Below, one piece after another: positions 24,219-37,015 of a stretch of DNA of 64,000 nucleotides. The stretch comes from Sambucus nigra. Its lineage: Eukaryota > Streptophyta > Magnoliopsida > Dipsacales > Adoxaceae. The stretch covers positions 3,896,674 through 3,960,673 of the forward strand of contig CASBWL010000040.1 in the NCBI GenBank assembly GCA_949130495.1. Direction: 5' to 3'. The number at the start of each line of letters is the position of its first letter. Position 1 is the first letter of the stretch. Below the pieces are notes generated by a model, which did no database searches, was not told the DNA's origin, and saw only the letters and a program-made list of their open reading frames with translations. Both the position numbers and the translations under genes were made by a program.

Positions 24219-25601
24219 TTATAAGAGTACTTCCGGGTACACAATGTTCGTCGTGAAAAGTAAACCATCGTCGGGAAGGAGGATATTGGTTCGATTAGCA
24301 ATTGTGCATCTAGATAACGCTACATAAAATTTCCCATGACTGAAAACCGGTGTGCGCAAGTCAATTCCCACAAACTTTACAGATTGACCTTGCAATTTGT
24401 TAATTGTCATGGCATATGCGAGCCGAATTGAAAATTGACTTCATGTCATTTTGATAGGCATTTATGCAGACGCCGGAGTTAAAGATACTCTTGGAATAAA
24501 GACTTAATTTCCACACTTATCCCCGGTTAGTATTTGGGCCTCAATGACATGCTCTCCAAGCTTCGTAATGGTCAAGCGTGTCCCATTGCAAAGACCATCA
24601 TTCGGTGCAATATTTCTTAACAACATAATTGGACACCCTACTTTCATGTCCAACTTAAATAATGGTATACCAGAAGGATTAAGATAGTTCAAAAACTCGT
24701 TCGGGTATTGATTACGTACGTTTTTTTCTCGACTCATCTTCGCATAATTTGTCAGCACCGAAGTACATTTTTTATCACCTGGGAAAATATTTAAGGCTAA
24801 ATTATTTATAGCACTCACATCATCATTCCAGGCAGAAAGAATTATTCCTTCAGTGAGGAAGCATGGAGTAACAGTTATGTCCACATTTAACAATGGATAC
24901 ACCTTGGCAATTAAATCTTCAACATCATTACACTTCTGTATGGTTGAAGGTAACATTACATTTTCCAGTGGGTTGGACCCAATCTAATGAAAAGGGGGAA
25001 AAGTCAAACTAACATAGTAGGTATAATCAAGAATATTGAACATATCTATAAAATAAGAGGTGATACCTCATTCAAGAATGTTGAAAACTACATAGTTTTA
25101 GCCTCCAAATGATTGAGTCGCATGTTTAGATGTAAGGTCAACACATGGATGTGTTTCCAAAGCGCAGATCGCCTGAGTGATCCAGGTATAATTTCCTCGA
25201 ACTCCTCTCGGGATAACCGATAAGATTTGTCTAAAATCGCCACCTAAAACAATAGTTATTACCCTAAAAGGCTTTTTAACATTACATATATCTTGAAAAG
25301 TTCGATCAACAGCCTCAACACAATGCCTATGTTGCATTGGGACTTCATCTCATATGATAAGTTTGGTCGATTTAAATAAATCAGCACATAATGATTTCTT
25401 TGTAAATCCACAATTGGAGTTTTCAAGAATGTATAATGGAATGCAAAAGGTTGAATGTGCAGTTCGACATCCAACCAACAATAAACAACCAGTACTGGAT
25501 GATGCGACGGTGATAACCGTATGACCCAAACTGCGACAAAAAGTTGCAATAGTATTGTATAAAAATGTTTTGCCAGTGCCAGCACCCCCATTCAAGAAAT
25601 A
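24219..25601 (-). pseudogene. Helitron helicase domain (PIF1-like), broken
   Basis: Pieces in order from 25601 downwards: Walker A GGAGTGKT at 25566-25586; the [15 protein letters not shown] and AHSTF region; a Walker B/motif III block with [17 protein letters not shown] (GGDFRQ at 25227-25244); AWNDDVSAINN; GCPIMLLRNIAPNDGLCNGTR; and the C-terminal [11 protein letters not shown] with FYVALSRC. These are the PIF1-family motifs of plant Helitrons. The helicase unwinds DNA during rolling-circle transposition. The domain is split by several frameshifts and stops, so it is not functional. Confidence 0.9.
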
Positions 25602-26596
25602 AGTAGTTCCTTTATTTTAAAAAACGGATGAAGTTATTGTTGTGAAAGACAAATGTTGCCCCTCATTAAGGTGGGTAACATCAAGTTGTGCGTCACCTTA
25701 CTCTGCTAACGATTGTAATTGTTGATGTTCCCACACTAACCTATTCCCACCCCCAGTACTCCAATTTGAAGTTGGTAAAGGCATTGGAGGAAAGTCGGAT
25801 AAAGTCTTACCAGACTCTTGAAGCACCTCATTTATAAGAAATAAACCATAATCTTGAACTTGGACATCCGTTGGGTTAGGAATATCAAAGAGTGTACACA
25901 ACTTATGCACTAGATCCTCACATATATGAATGGAAAATTCGTTCCATAATAAATACGGATGCAAAGGGAAACACTGTGTAAGTATAACACCAAAAAGACG
26001 TCTAAGTAGATATCCAGTTCAGATGATTGATGCCTTTTGTAAACATTAAACCCATTCATTATCGTCTTCAAACAATCCCCTCGCTATACACGGAGACTTA
26101 AAAGTATTGTGCATGACATTGTTGACCGTGCGTAAGCACTCAAAGGATGTAGGTCCTTTGACAACGGTTAAAAGAAATCACAAATAAAATCTTTCACCTG
26201 AATTATGGCTAGCATAGTACATTCTACCAATCGCAAACTCGCATGTTTTCCTTAGAGTCCAGAATTTTGTTGTATTAATCGAAAATAATGTTGCAGAAAC
26301 TCTAGGTAGGTGTAAGCTCGTTCAGAAACATTCGATGAGCAGAAAGCAAAAAATCCAGTTAAAGAACTCATTTGATCCTAGTCCCTATCTCTAATTGTAC
26401 TTGGAGATTATGTAAGATTGAACACAACATGATGCATCCCAGGTAAATGTAAATCTAATCGGGTAACGGGTGATTTTTCCTGATGCATGTGATTACCAGG
26501 AATTCGCCAGGCTGCTTCTGGGGGTCCGATGTACCTTGCATCTAAATATTATTGGATTTCATCAGCAGCTCCCCAGACCATAGTTGTGCGATCATG
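25602..26596 (-). pseudogene. Helitron protein linker between Rep and helicase, broken
   Basis: The clearest piece (25698-25964) shows LVHKLCTLFDIPNPTDVQVQ and GKTLSDFPPMPLP, the block that precedes the helicase in plant Helitrons. It stops at LAE and continues, with further stops, as THLNEGQHLSF into the Walker A region. The part near 26400-26590 still reads RYIGPPEAAWRIPGN and HLPGMHHVV. Confidence 0.8.
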
Positions 26597-27665
26597 GTCT
26601 TTATATATGTATTTGTTAATATATTTAACGCATCTTAAACCGGCACAAACCTCAAAATTGATGTGACAATCGAATAGCCGAGACAAACACGGATTATAAG
26701 GCATAATATCACTGTTTCGTACCTTTTTCCCACTGGAAGTAGTATATTACCTACCATCGTTAGGACGACGATAGATTGATATTCGTTACTGTCCATTGAA
26801 GTGGCATCTACAAATGCTCGTGGATATTTCTTCGTGCATCTACCATTTTCCATGCAAGGAGAATTAGGATTCAAGGAGCTGTAGGGACCATGAACCATAC
26901 AACCGAGAATGGTTTGGAAAAGCATTGGATCGTCGATGGGGTCTGGAAACTCTGTAAAAATGATGTTATCTACCTCGGCACATGTTTTAATCTTACGTTG
27001 GCTATCCAGGAAAATAAGAGCGTGCATGTGGGGTAAACCTCGTTTTTAGAATTCGATCGTAAAAACGTGGGCAACTTTCTTATCAAATTTTTGTTATCCT
27101 TGATCTCCTTCATTAATGCTTTTCTCTTTAGTTCAAATACACGTGCGACCAAGTCGGAACGATCGACTGCATTCTGACCCGGTAATAGTTCCTTAGTTAT
27201 TTCTGGCCATTTAGGATTGGAAGTCATTGTGAGAAAAATATCTGGGTGTTGATGGAATCGTGTTATGGTCATTGAATCTTGGTAGATCTCAAACATATTT
27301 CATGCACTACTAGTGAAAGAAGAGGGCAAAATCATGCGTCTACCAATTTGCAATGGTTCAACACCCACATATATATAATCCGTAAGATCTTTGTATAATT
27401 CATCACAAAGGGTCTTCTGATTCAATCTGAAATAAGCTAAGCAATTTTGGTTTGTAGAAGCCCAGGCATCCACAATGAACTCATGAAAAAGTTTACCTCC
27501 TCTCAAAATTGTAGAGTACTCAGTACCATGTTGAAACAAACGATAACCGTAATAATGCAACTGAGTAAGTCGATTATCTTGCTCAACATTATTTACTACA
27601 TCCCATAGCTTCATTTCAGGCTCCCATCCAAGCTGATCGTGAGGGTATAATAGTACATAATGCAA
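26597..27665 (-). pseudogene. Helitron Rep domain (HUH endonuclease), broken
   Basis: Rep nicks and joins DNA at the element ends. The region runs from YPHDQLGWEPEMKLWD near 27640 through ITRFHQHPDIFLTMTSNPKWPEI to the HUH motif HMH at 27022-27030 (GLPHMHALIFL). A frameshift follows, after which the frame reads CHINFEVCAGLRCVKYINKY and IYKD. The spaced Tyr residues near 26603-26623 match the catalytic Y2 motif. The nickase residues are therefore visible but lie in different frames. Confidence 0.88.
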
Positions 27666-27671
27666 AGGAAG

Positions 27672-28397
27672 TTATGCCGGGTGACATTCACTAATTTGCA
27701 TCAATTGATTTCCCCCATGTAAGCGAACAACAATATCTCTCATTATAGAGGAATTGTGGCCATCGCCACGAAAAATAACAGCAATTTCATCGGCCGACGA
27801 AAAATTATACCTTCTACGATCTCCTGCAGTATTGTAATGAAGGTATGAAGGCAAGTTTTGGCCTGCTCGAGAGGATTCTTCCAATATCGCAAATGTCTGA
27901 TGATATTTGTATATAAATGGACTATTCGCCTCCATGGAACCTTGAATTATTTGGAAGACATCAGTAAGTAAACGTGGATTTCTATGTTCCCTAATTTGCA
28001 TTGCCACATCTGGATCATATGTGTATAATTGTGCATATGCAGCTTCATCTTCAAGACCTGGTTCGGGTAATAAGGCCCCGGTACGATGACGTAGCTCACC
28101 ATGAATGGTGAAATATGTGGGACCCCTACCCGTGAGGACTCTACCATCCATCTGGACACCTAGACTCGTAAATGCATTAGCAGCATTATACTCCCTAATA
28201 TGATTCTGAAAAGACATGCATTGAACATCGTTGCCATCAAATAAATGTTTAATTTTCGGTGGGGGTTCAATGAGATTTGGCAAACGAACTTGTCCTTGTT
28301 TGTAACACTTTCCAAATAGGGGGCGCACTTTCGATGTGACATTTAACCTTTCATCCATCAAATGTAAAGCGTGACAATAAGGGCACAAAATAGTCAT
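27672..28397 (-). pseudogene. Helitron protein N-terminal region
   Basis: The frame contains TILCPYCHALHLMDER, a C-x2-C signature found near the start of plant Helitron proteins. It is followed by KCYKQGQVRLPNLIEPPP, the FQNHIREYNAANAFTSLGVQMD block, and YTYDPDVAMQIREHRNPRL. It ends shortly before the YPHDQLGWEP segment of the next piece. Function of this region is not firmly known; the Cys pair suggests zinc binding. Confidence 0.85.
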
Positions 28398-29360
28398 GGG
28401 GCCAAGAAAATGTCTACTAAAGTCGACATATGATTCTCGAGATGTACTCGTACTTGGAACATTACTGAAGCCTGATAGAGTGGATCTAAGTATAAAATGA
28501 AAGGAAGGTGTTAAGGAATATAAAAAATGACATTAGATAAATTTCCAAGTAATAAAAGATAGATAAAATATTTACCCATGGTGGTTATCTTCAGTTTGGA
28601 GGAGACGTTCAATACTATCTGTATCAGTGGAAAGTAGATTTTGAACAGTTTCAAATGGTTCACAGAGGACGACATGATTAATAAATGGTTCGACTTCAAT
28701 TTAGTTAAAATCTTAACCGAGGTTGCGAGGCAAAACTATTGGGGGCATATAAATTTGATCAACTGGGATTGGTAAACTATCAGTCAAAGGACTAAGTCTT
28801 TGTAGAGGAATGTCCAATTGATCAGGGGTTCTTAGTTGTATAAAATTCACAGTTATTATAGAAGGGATTTCAACCCTTGCATCAATAGAGGACAATTGTG
28901 AAACCCTTAATCGCTTAGGAAAACGTTATGTGCTAGAAAGGGTAGGTGGTGTTATTGACTTGCGAACATTAGGAGCCTGAGCAGATGATTGATTGCCTAG
29001 TGTATTCTGTAACTGAAGTGCTCTTTCTCAATCACGTCGTTGTCGTTGACCAAGCTCATGTTTTGAGTTTAAGCTATTACATGGTTCCATATATTCAACA
29101 GTTGTGGTGGATTGTGGTGCAGAGTGATGGGGATTGACGGATGTAAGTTCTGGAGGCACAACATCACACGATGATTGAAAGCAAGAAAGTCTTTCATGTT
29201 CTCGACGTTGTCGTTGAGCCAGAACACGACTGGAGATTAAGTTATCGGATAGTGTTAAATGTTTAGTATACGGAAGATATTGGGATGGCAAGCTGACTTC
29301 ATTTGTAGTTGGCAAAGGAATATATGTTTCCCATTCTCGTTCCCGTCGCATTTGTTGCGC
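28398..29360 (-). pseudogene. Helitron upstream coding region with basic RQRR repeats
   Basis: The minus strand carries repeated basic motifs spaced within Ser/Thr/Pro-rich sequence: AQRQRREHERLS, GQRQRRD and MRREREWE between 29351 and 29028. Similar arginine-rich repeats are seen at the N-terminus of many plant Helitron proteins. Stops break it into short frames, including 28713-28895. Confidence 0.5.
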
Positions 29361-30780
29361 CAGGGCACGTTTGAAGAATAAGATTACATAGGGTGCCTAA
29401 AGAAGAAAAATATTATCACCACATAACGTGAAAATAATGAATGGGTTTTGAATAATGGTCTTATGTAGTACTATTAGTAATGGAAAGTGCTAATAGTTTG
29501 GTGTTTAAAATGAGGTAAATATTTTAAATCGTATGGTGTATAGCAAGATGTATGTTATTCATAATGGTGTACTTAACATTTAAAGTCACCCAACATGGTA
29601 ATGCAAAATGTGACCCTATAAGTAAAAGGAGAAATATAAAAGCAAATAAGGTAATGTTAGAAACATACCGCTCCAGAAGAGACATTCCCCTTACCCATCC
29701 AAGATGCCTATAGAAATAATTAAAGCATAGAAAAAGAGATGAAAGAATTATAACGTGCGAATTTTTTTAACTGAAAAACGAAAACTGTGGAAAGCTGCTG
29801 GCAAATATTTTCCCTAATAGGAGACACATTTTCTTTCTCTTTCCCCTTGCCTTTGTCGTTTCCATTGTTATGTTGAGTATGCGGCTATGTAATTGAAATA
29901 ACATCGACGACATTAATGAAATGTGAATAAGAACTAGATTATAATAATTGTGAAGGGAAAAAACATATAGAGATGATTAGTTACCATAACACAAATAGCA
30001 TCAAGTTGAACATCATCACGTATAACAATACCTCCGGTATATTTCCGCAGTCTTTGAATCTATATAATACGAAGGCAAAGTTGAGAGTTACAATTAAGAC
30101 AAAGTGGATAGATTAAGAAAAAATGAATAACATGATAAGAAAATAATGAGAACAAATAGAGTCATAACCATTGAAATGTTAAACATACCACTTGTGAAGA
30201 TTCCTTTTCCTTCCCTTTCCCTTTATCCACATTAGGTGCCACATTTTCTTTTCCATTCCCCTGCAAATATGGAAAAAGGAAAAAAGGAAAATAAACTAAC
30301 ATTGAAGGAAATTGTTAATATGTATGAAGACACAAAATAGTTGAATTATGTTACCACAGAACGAATGGCATTGAGGCGGGATTCATCATGGATAACAACA
30401 ACGATATTATTTATGCGCAACCTTTGAATTTGAGTGAAAATGCAATGCTTAAAGTCAAAAGCAAAACATGTAGTTGCAAAATAGAAGAATAGATTAGAGG
30501 GGTTAGTTGTTACATCACTTTGTGCGTCTTCATCAACCTTTAAGAAAAAAAGAGTAAAGAACAAAGTTAGTAGGTTGAAAATGACATAATTTAAGGACCG
30601 GGACAGAAGAACTATAAGTAACGTACTATGCCAAATACAGCAATGTCCTCTATATGGAGAAAGAAGTCAACTATCAACTACAAAATAAAAAGATGGATAA
30701 GTTATTAATAGAAATTAAACTGTTTACTAATCGAAACACGTGCAATGTAAACATACATTATGTTTATTAAAGTAAAATGA
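29361..30780 (-). other. Helitron 5' region, intron-like
   Basis: AT-rich sequence with alternating short conserved blocks, such as repeated TTCCTTTTCC/CCCTTTCCC runs near 29830 and 30200 and ATTCATCATGG-like blocks near 30010 and 30380. This suggests an internally duplicated exon-intron unit. No protein is recognised. Confidence 0.35.
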
Positions 30781-32190
30781 TCTAAACATGTGAAATATGA
30801 CATTGTCATGAAGGTCTGACATACATGCCATATCTTATATACATGTCGGATTGATATACATGTTATATCCGAACTCCTAACAAACCAAACGCTTACTATA
30901 CATGTTATATCTGATATATATCTGCCATATGAACTGAATTGTTATCCAATCGAACCGTTATTTTACATTTGCTATGCCTGCTATACGTGTTATACCTGGC
31001 ATTTGCTAGCAGTTCATATGGTATACCTGATATACCTTATATTGAACTGATATTCACCCTATTGAATAACTATATTACAGAAAACATAACAATTCAACTA
31101 TAACTGCTATACCTGCCTATTCTAAACACCAATTTTCTAAACCTAATATACTTTCTATTGACCTTCTATACCCCCTATTGATAATTGTTATACTTGATAA
31201 CTAATCTAATATACTAATCTTATATTACACAGTTTTAGTAATTGATAACTGTTATAACATGGTCTAATGTGTCCTGAAAATGGCCTAATGCCAATGTTTC
31301 TTGAAGAAAATGGTCAAATAGTTTAACTGAAAATGGTAAGGAAATTGTCTAATGTGTCCTGAAGAAGTGCAATTTGCATCAACAATTTAAAAAACTAAAA
31401 TAACATACATGAATAGTTAAATAAAAGAAGAACAACATAATCTAATATTACATAAATTGTTATGCATAAAATGTTTACATAAACTGTTATACTAATCTAA
31501 TATTACATTAACTGTTATACTAATCTAATATACTAATACTAATCTAATATACTAATATAATATTACATAATATACTTATATACTAATCATACATTCATAA
31601 ACTGTTTAAGTTTTAGTAGTAATGTAATATGGTAATCTAATATTACACAGTTAAAGTACTTGATAACTATTATACCAAGAGAATGAAAAGCATGGTCTAA
31701 TGTCTAATATACTAATCTAATATTACACATGATTCTCAATTTAGTTTATAGGAGCTACGGCAACACATACATAAGGAGGGAGTAGGGGAGTAGAAATACA
31801 ATGGACTACTAAAGCTATAAGTGCTATACCTAGCATTTGTTAGCAGTCCATTTGGTATACCTAATATACCTTATACTTAACTGTTATTCAGCCTATTGTA
31901 TAACAGTTTACATAAACTGTTATACTAATAAAATATACTAATACTAATCTAATATTACATAATATACTTATATACTAATCATATATGCATAAACTGTTTA
32001 AGTTTCAGTAGTAATGTAATATGGTAATCTAATATTACACAGTTAATATACTTTATAACTATTATACCAAGATAAGGAAAAACATGGTCTAATGTCTAAT
32101 ATACTAATCTAATATTACACACGATTCACAATTTAGTTTAGAGGATCTACGACAACACATACATAAGGAGGGAGCAGGGGATTAGTGTAC
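30781..32190. repeat. AT-rich satellite-like region with a 390-bp-spaced duplication
   Basis: Near 30810-31100 ATACATGTTATATC-type units recur. Then CTAATATACTAATCTAATATTACA units recur. A block of about 230 bp at 31567-31800 (starts TACATAATATACTTATATAC, ends CATAAGGAGGGAG) is repeated at 31957-32187 with few changes. Confidence 0.75.
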
Positions 32191-33274
32191 TGCGCATATC
32201 AAAACAATGGACTATTGAAGATACAATGCTGAGTATTAGTACACATACATAAGGAGCGAAAATGAACATTTTTCTTATTTCCGCTATGTTGAGTATAAGT
32301 GTTTTGGAACCCCCAAAGGTAATCTTTAAAGCATTTGGGTGGTTTTCTTTTCTGTTTGGAGGGTTTGCATTGTGCCCCTATTTGGAGGTATTTTTCTGAG
32401 TATTAGTACGCCTTTTCTGAGTATTAGTACTCACCAAATGCGTTAGCACAAACATGAAAAATGGTTTAGTACCCCAAACCCCAAACACCGATATGAGGTT
32501 TAGTACCCTTTTTCTGAGTATTAGTACTAATACTCATGAAAAATACACATTTTCCTGAGTATTAGTACGCGTTTCTCTTTACATAATACCACAAACTTAA
32601 TTGAAAAAAGATGAAGGAGCCAATGAAAAATACCCCCAATATATGAAAAATACCCCAAATACATGAAAAATACCATAAATATGATAAAAAAAAAGAAATT
32701 GGCCAAATGAGCAAATCGTGAAAATAGAAACGCGCAGCAACTTCCAACAATCTATCCCTTACATGAGATATTAACAATACGAAATTAAAAAAAACGGAAA
32801 ACCATACCCTAAAAGAATGAGATGAACTGTGAAGATTATGAGATCGCAAAATCTCCTTCCTTCTTCGTAGTACTCTGAGAGAAATAGAATACCTAGAAAA
32901 ATTACCAATATGAGTTGTTAAAAAATGCATACAAATATGCAAGAAATTGAGAAGGAATACCAAATCCCCATTTTAAAAAATAGGGAATGAGAAGGTTGTT
33001 TTAGGAATTTTTTCAAAGGCATGGTGAAAACTCATAATATGTGAAAACTCATGCTCAACTATATCATATATGTGTCAGACAAAAAGATGATAAGTCAATA
33101 AGATGTTTTTAGGCATTTTTTCAAACACATGGTCAACAAACACATGTGAAAACTCATATGCAATTACAATAGCAATCAAGAGACAAAATTAGCAACAAAG
33201 TAGAGAAGAACTCCAATAGAGAAGAAAATAGTGATACCAAAATGACTAATAGAGAAGAATTTAACAACAAAAAT

Positions 33275-33600
33275 AATCAAACAAAAATCGGGCAACTTAT
33301 ACAGGAACATGAATCAAACAAACAAAGTATGCTACCAAAAAAAATGAATCTAACAAACCAAACAAACAGAAATCGTATCATGTTGCAAGATGTAAATCGG
33401 GTAACTTATACAGGTTTAGCAACAAAAGTAATCAAACAAAAATCGGGTAACTTATACAGGAACATGAATCAAACGAACAAAGTATGCTACCAAAAAAAAT
33501 TAATCAAACAAACCGAACAAACAAAAATCGTACAATGTTGCAAGATGTAAATCGGGTAACTTATACAGGCACATGAATCAAACAAACCAAGCAAACAAAA
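33275..33600. repeat. tandem repeat, 155-bp period
   Basis: AATCAAACAAAAATCGGG at 33275 recurs at 33430, and the following text including ACTTATACAGGAACATGAAT and AAAGTATGCTACC matches closely. A partial third copy begins near 33555. Confidence 0.8.
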
Positions 33601-33980
33601 ATTGGACAATGTTGCAAGATGTACCTCCACAATGTTGCGATAGCGAGAGAGGAAATCGGGAGAGATAGAGAGAGTTGAGTGGATATGAAAACGGAATTAT
33701 ATGAGCAGACATATTCATGAGAGTTTGGGTGTAGTGGAGGTTCATTGGGTATGGTATGAGGTGATTCATCGTGAAGTGATTCAGGGGATAGTAGGGTTGT
33801 TTACCAAAAAGTCCTCTTATTTGAATTAAAGTGAAAAACAGAATGAGGAAAGAGGGGGAAACTTTCACCATTTTAGTCTAACAAAATGTGAGCCATTGGA
33901 TTCAATTTTGGTCTATTCAATCCTAGCCCCTCATTAAGTTATCATCTTATGAAATAGTGTAATTTTTTTTACTACTTATT

Positions 33981-33984
<4 letters not shown>

Positions 33985-34019
<35 letters not shown>
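33985..34019. repeat. (AT)n microsatellite at the Helitron 5' edge
   Basis: About 17 AT units, directly before AGGCGGTGCTCCC. Confidence 0.9.
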
Positions 34020-34021
<2 letters not shown>

Positions 34022-34378
34022 CGGTGCTCCCACTCGGGGAACTTTGTGTGAATGGCCCTCCTATTTTTATATTACATTGGAATGTTATTTCTCTTATTTA
34101 TTGCATGTGTATATTGATAGTTGCTTAAAATTAAGCTGATAAAAGAGTCACGTATCATTTATTTACCTCTTCTTTCAATTTTAATTATTTATTTAAACAC
34201 AAATACTTTGTTACTTAAATTCAAGTTTGTTACATAAATTTACTTTATTCAAATGAGGTTTATTTATATAAACCTTTATCGTTTATTTCTTTTTAATATT
34301 TAGAAATTCATGCTACGGGGGAATTAATTTATCCATTTAATTCTTTAAAAATTACGATGTATTAAAAAATTTCAGGAT
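34020..34378. other. spacer with no recognised feature
   Basis: AT-rich sequence between the microsatellite and repeat copy 2. Part of it may belong to the same repeat, whose left edge is not defined. Confidence 0.4.
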
Positions 34379-35460
34379 GCAACATTTTTAATGAGTGGTG
34401 GGGTATTTTTTTATGTATTTTTCATTTAAGCTTTCAATTTTTTTGGACATTTTGGATTTAAATTATTTAATTTCAAAATACAACATGTCAACTAAAACTG
34501 ATAGAATTTTTAAAATAATGATGGGCAAAGTCTATTTTTTATGAAAAATATATTAAAGTTTGTAAACAAAAACCTAAAAGAAATCCCGTTTGACAAATAT
34601 ATCATATGCAAGTATAAAAACAATGACCTGCATTTCACATGATTTGTTAGGCTCCTCAATATAGGGGTGTAAATAAGTCGGGTCGGGATCAGTTTAAGGT
34701 TGGTTAAGCTTGGTTTGCATACATAAACGAGCCTAAAATATGTTCAAGATTGACTCATTTATCTGACAAGGACGGCTCGAATGGGATTATAATAAAATGA
34801 ACAAATGCTTAACTCGAGTAGCTTGGATGTCTTGTACCGGTTTGGTATGCATATTAGTAGTCGAGACGAAACTCTTTAGCACCCCCTTCAAATTTTTGTA
34901 CAACTTCAATAATTCCATGTGCCCAATAATCGGACAAAAAACCCATTAATTTGGATAATGCAGAGTTAACCAAATATTCATTATTAACATCAACTAAATT
35001 TGTAGCTAATGGATGGTAAACATTAATAAAACCCTCCTCTAATTATGCAGATTTGGGAGGAAAAACATTTTATAATTTGGGTTAGCTCCTAAAGTTGCAA
35101 GTATAACTTGCGAAACCAACATGTCATTATGTAGTTAATTCATGTTACACGCTCCTCTTCACATTCACATGCATTATGTACCTCACCCTCATCTAAGTTT
35201 AGTACTATATGCATTCCGACCCAACTTCCAAATATGAAGTCCGATACCGATACTAACATGATAATATTAAAGGCATCTAACACAGCTACCACACGAGAGC
35301 TAAACATCTACACATGTGATTATAGTCCCAATGATATTCCCACAATACTAACCGAAATATCATAACATCACATTATGTATTTTGCGTAGCATTTTGTTTA
35401 TTAACAATCATCCCCATCATTAAATTGCATGGATTTGTTCATAATTAATTTACATAATTA
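34379..35460 (+). repeat. copy 2 of the unclassified 1.1-kb repeat
   Basis: Matches 5016-6104 over its whole length in the same orientation, ending AATTAATTTACATAATT. The two copies bracket the first split gene, the chromovirus and the Helitron. Confidence 0.75.
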
Positions 35461-35869
35461 TGTATGTCCTTACTTATATACGACAAACAAAGGCATCCAC
35501 CTTAGGTGTCCAGTTCATGCCCTATCGGTAAGTCCGATGGAGTTCCTCATCAAAGGGATGAAAACAAAACACGCATAAGCGGAGCGGTTCCTACGCAATA
35601 CACCATTACAAGGTCCATACTCCCGATGATGATAACGGATTTCGGCTATCCCACTTACCTCATTCCAAGTGGTGCTGCCACATAGCACCTAAAATACTTT
35701 AACCTTTTCTAAATCACAACCCTAATTCTGAAAACAACTGTATCTAGCTCCCTCCGTCCAACTATGTTAATTTTTGGAGGGAAACGTTAAGCATGTGCAT
35801 AACACATGACTTAAAGAAGGGGATTTTTTATCGAAACCTTTTTTTTCTCTTCCCCACTCTTTATCCCCA

Positions 35870-35876
<7 letters not shown>
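35461..35876. other. spacer with no recognised gene
   Basis: Moderately GC-richer than its surroundings (around 35500-35690) but without a supported frame or RNA. Confidence 0.35.
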
Positions 35877-35903
<27 letters not shown>

Positions 35904-36277
35904 TTTATTTTTTTCTTTCTTGTCTTTATCTCCATCCCCATGGCATCTCATCCCCCTTCTACCCCTCCCCCACCCACACCCACTACCCCACCCACCCGTG
36001 CCCCCCGCCCCTTGCACGCCTAACCCTATACCCCCACCCTCTGCCTTTACCCCCTCGCTCCATCCCCGTGCCCATTTTATTTTGGGCTATCACTTTTATT
36101 TTTTTCTTTCTTGTCTTTGTCTCCATCTCCATTGCATCTCATCCCCCTTCTACCCCTCCCACACCCACACCCACTACCCCACCCACCCGTGCCCCCCGCC
36201 CCTTGCACGCCTAACCCTATACCCCCAACCTCTGCCTTTACCCCCTCACTCCATCCCCCTGCCCGTTTTATTTTGGG
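35877..36277. repeat. (CT)n tract and 191-bp tandem duplication of a pyrimidine-rich block
   Basis: A CT run at 35877-35900 is followed by a C/T-rich block at 35901-36091 that repeats at 36092-36277 with a 191-bp period. Both copies start ACTTTTATTTTTTTCTTTCTT and end in a GTTTTATTTTGGG-like sequence. The proline-rich frames here come from composition, not a gene. Confidence 0.85.
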
Positions 36278-36358
36278 AAATTTCATTTTGTTTTGTTTTT
36301 GGGAGGTTTGATGTTTTTTTTTTTGGTTGTGTTGATTTTTTTTTCTCATTAGATCTAT

Positions 36359-37015
36359 TCTGAAAATGATTTTATACTGTTGAAAATCATTTTTTATTTG
36401 TAGGAAAACATATTTTATATGCTGAATATACTTTATTATTCCTGAAAATCATTTTTTATTTGCTAGAAATCATTTTATATGCTGAATATACTTTATTATT
36501 CCTGAAAATCAATTTTTATTTGTTGGATTCATTTTTGTATGGTGGAAATGCCTTTATATTGTTGAAAATAATTTATTTATTAGTAAAACTTATTTTTATT
36601 TGAAGAAAATCATTTTTTGTTGTTGAAAATCATCTTTTATTTACTTGAATCATTTTTTTGTGTTGGAAAGCCTTTTATATTGCTGGAAATAAATTTTATT
36701 GGGTGGAAAAAATTTATCATTCTTGTAAATCAATTTTTATTTGCTAAATTATTTTTCTGAAATAATTTTTTTCTGCAAATTATTGGTTGAAATAATTAGC
36801 TAGAATCATTTTTATATGCTTGAAAATCATTTTTTACTACTAGAAATAGTTTGTATTTGATGGAAATAATTTACTATTGCAATTTTTTTTGCTGGAATCA
36901 TTATCATACCTTGTAAATAATTTTATATTATTGAAAATCAGTTTTTATTGTTGGAAACAATTTTTATTTGATGGAAATGGTTTATTATTGCTGAAACTCA
37001 TTTATATATTTTTTT
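36359..37015. repeat. degenerate AT-rich minisatellite
   Basis: Variants of TGTTGAAAATCATTTTTTATTTG recur every 20-30 bp. A 62-bp sub-block containing ATGCTGAATATACTTTATTATTCC is present at about 36420 and 36480. Confidence 0.75.

Larger units (their letters stand above)
18780..33985 (-). mobile_element. plant Helitron, RepHel type, degenerate
   Basis: The minus strand carries a Helitron Rep/helicase gene in the expected order (28397 down to 24219). The 3' terminus is clear: a perfect 9-bp hairpin at 18789-18810, six bases, then CTAG at 18780-18783 (minus strand) followed by T. Helitrons end in CTRR with a nearby hairpin and insert between A and T. The 5' end is not exact. It falls at or just left of the AT microsatellite at 33985-34019, where the minus strand reads TATAATAAGTAGTAAAAAAA. 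The element probably inserted into an AT repeat, since TATATA also flanks the left end. Coding lesions make it non-autonomous. Confidence 0.85.

Noticed and set aside
33275..33600. Repeat array considered as CRISPR
   Set aside because: Long 155-bp period, diverged copies, plant context and no cas genes.
35793..36363. Proline-rich frames on both strands
   Set aside because: They come from a pyrimidine-rich 191-bp tandem duplication; both strands and several frames are open because of composition.
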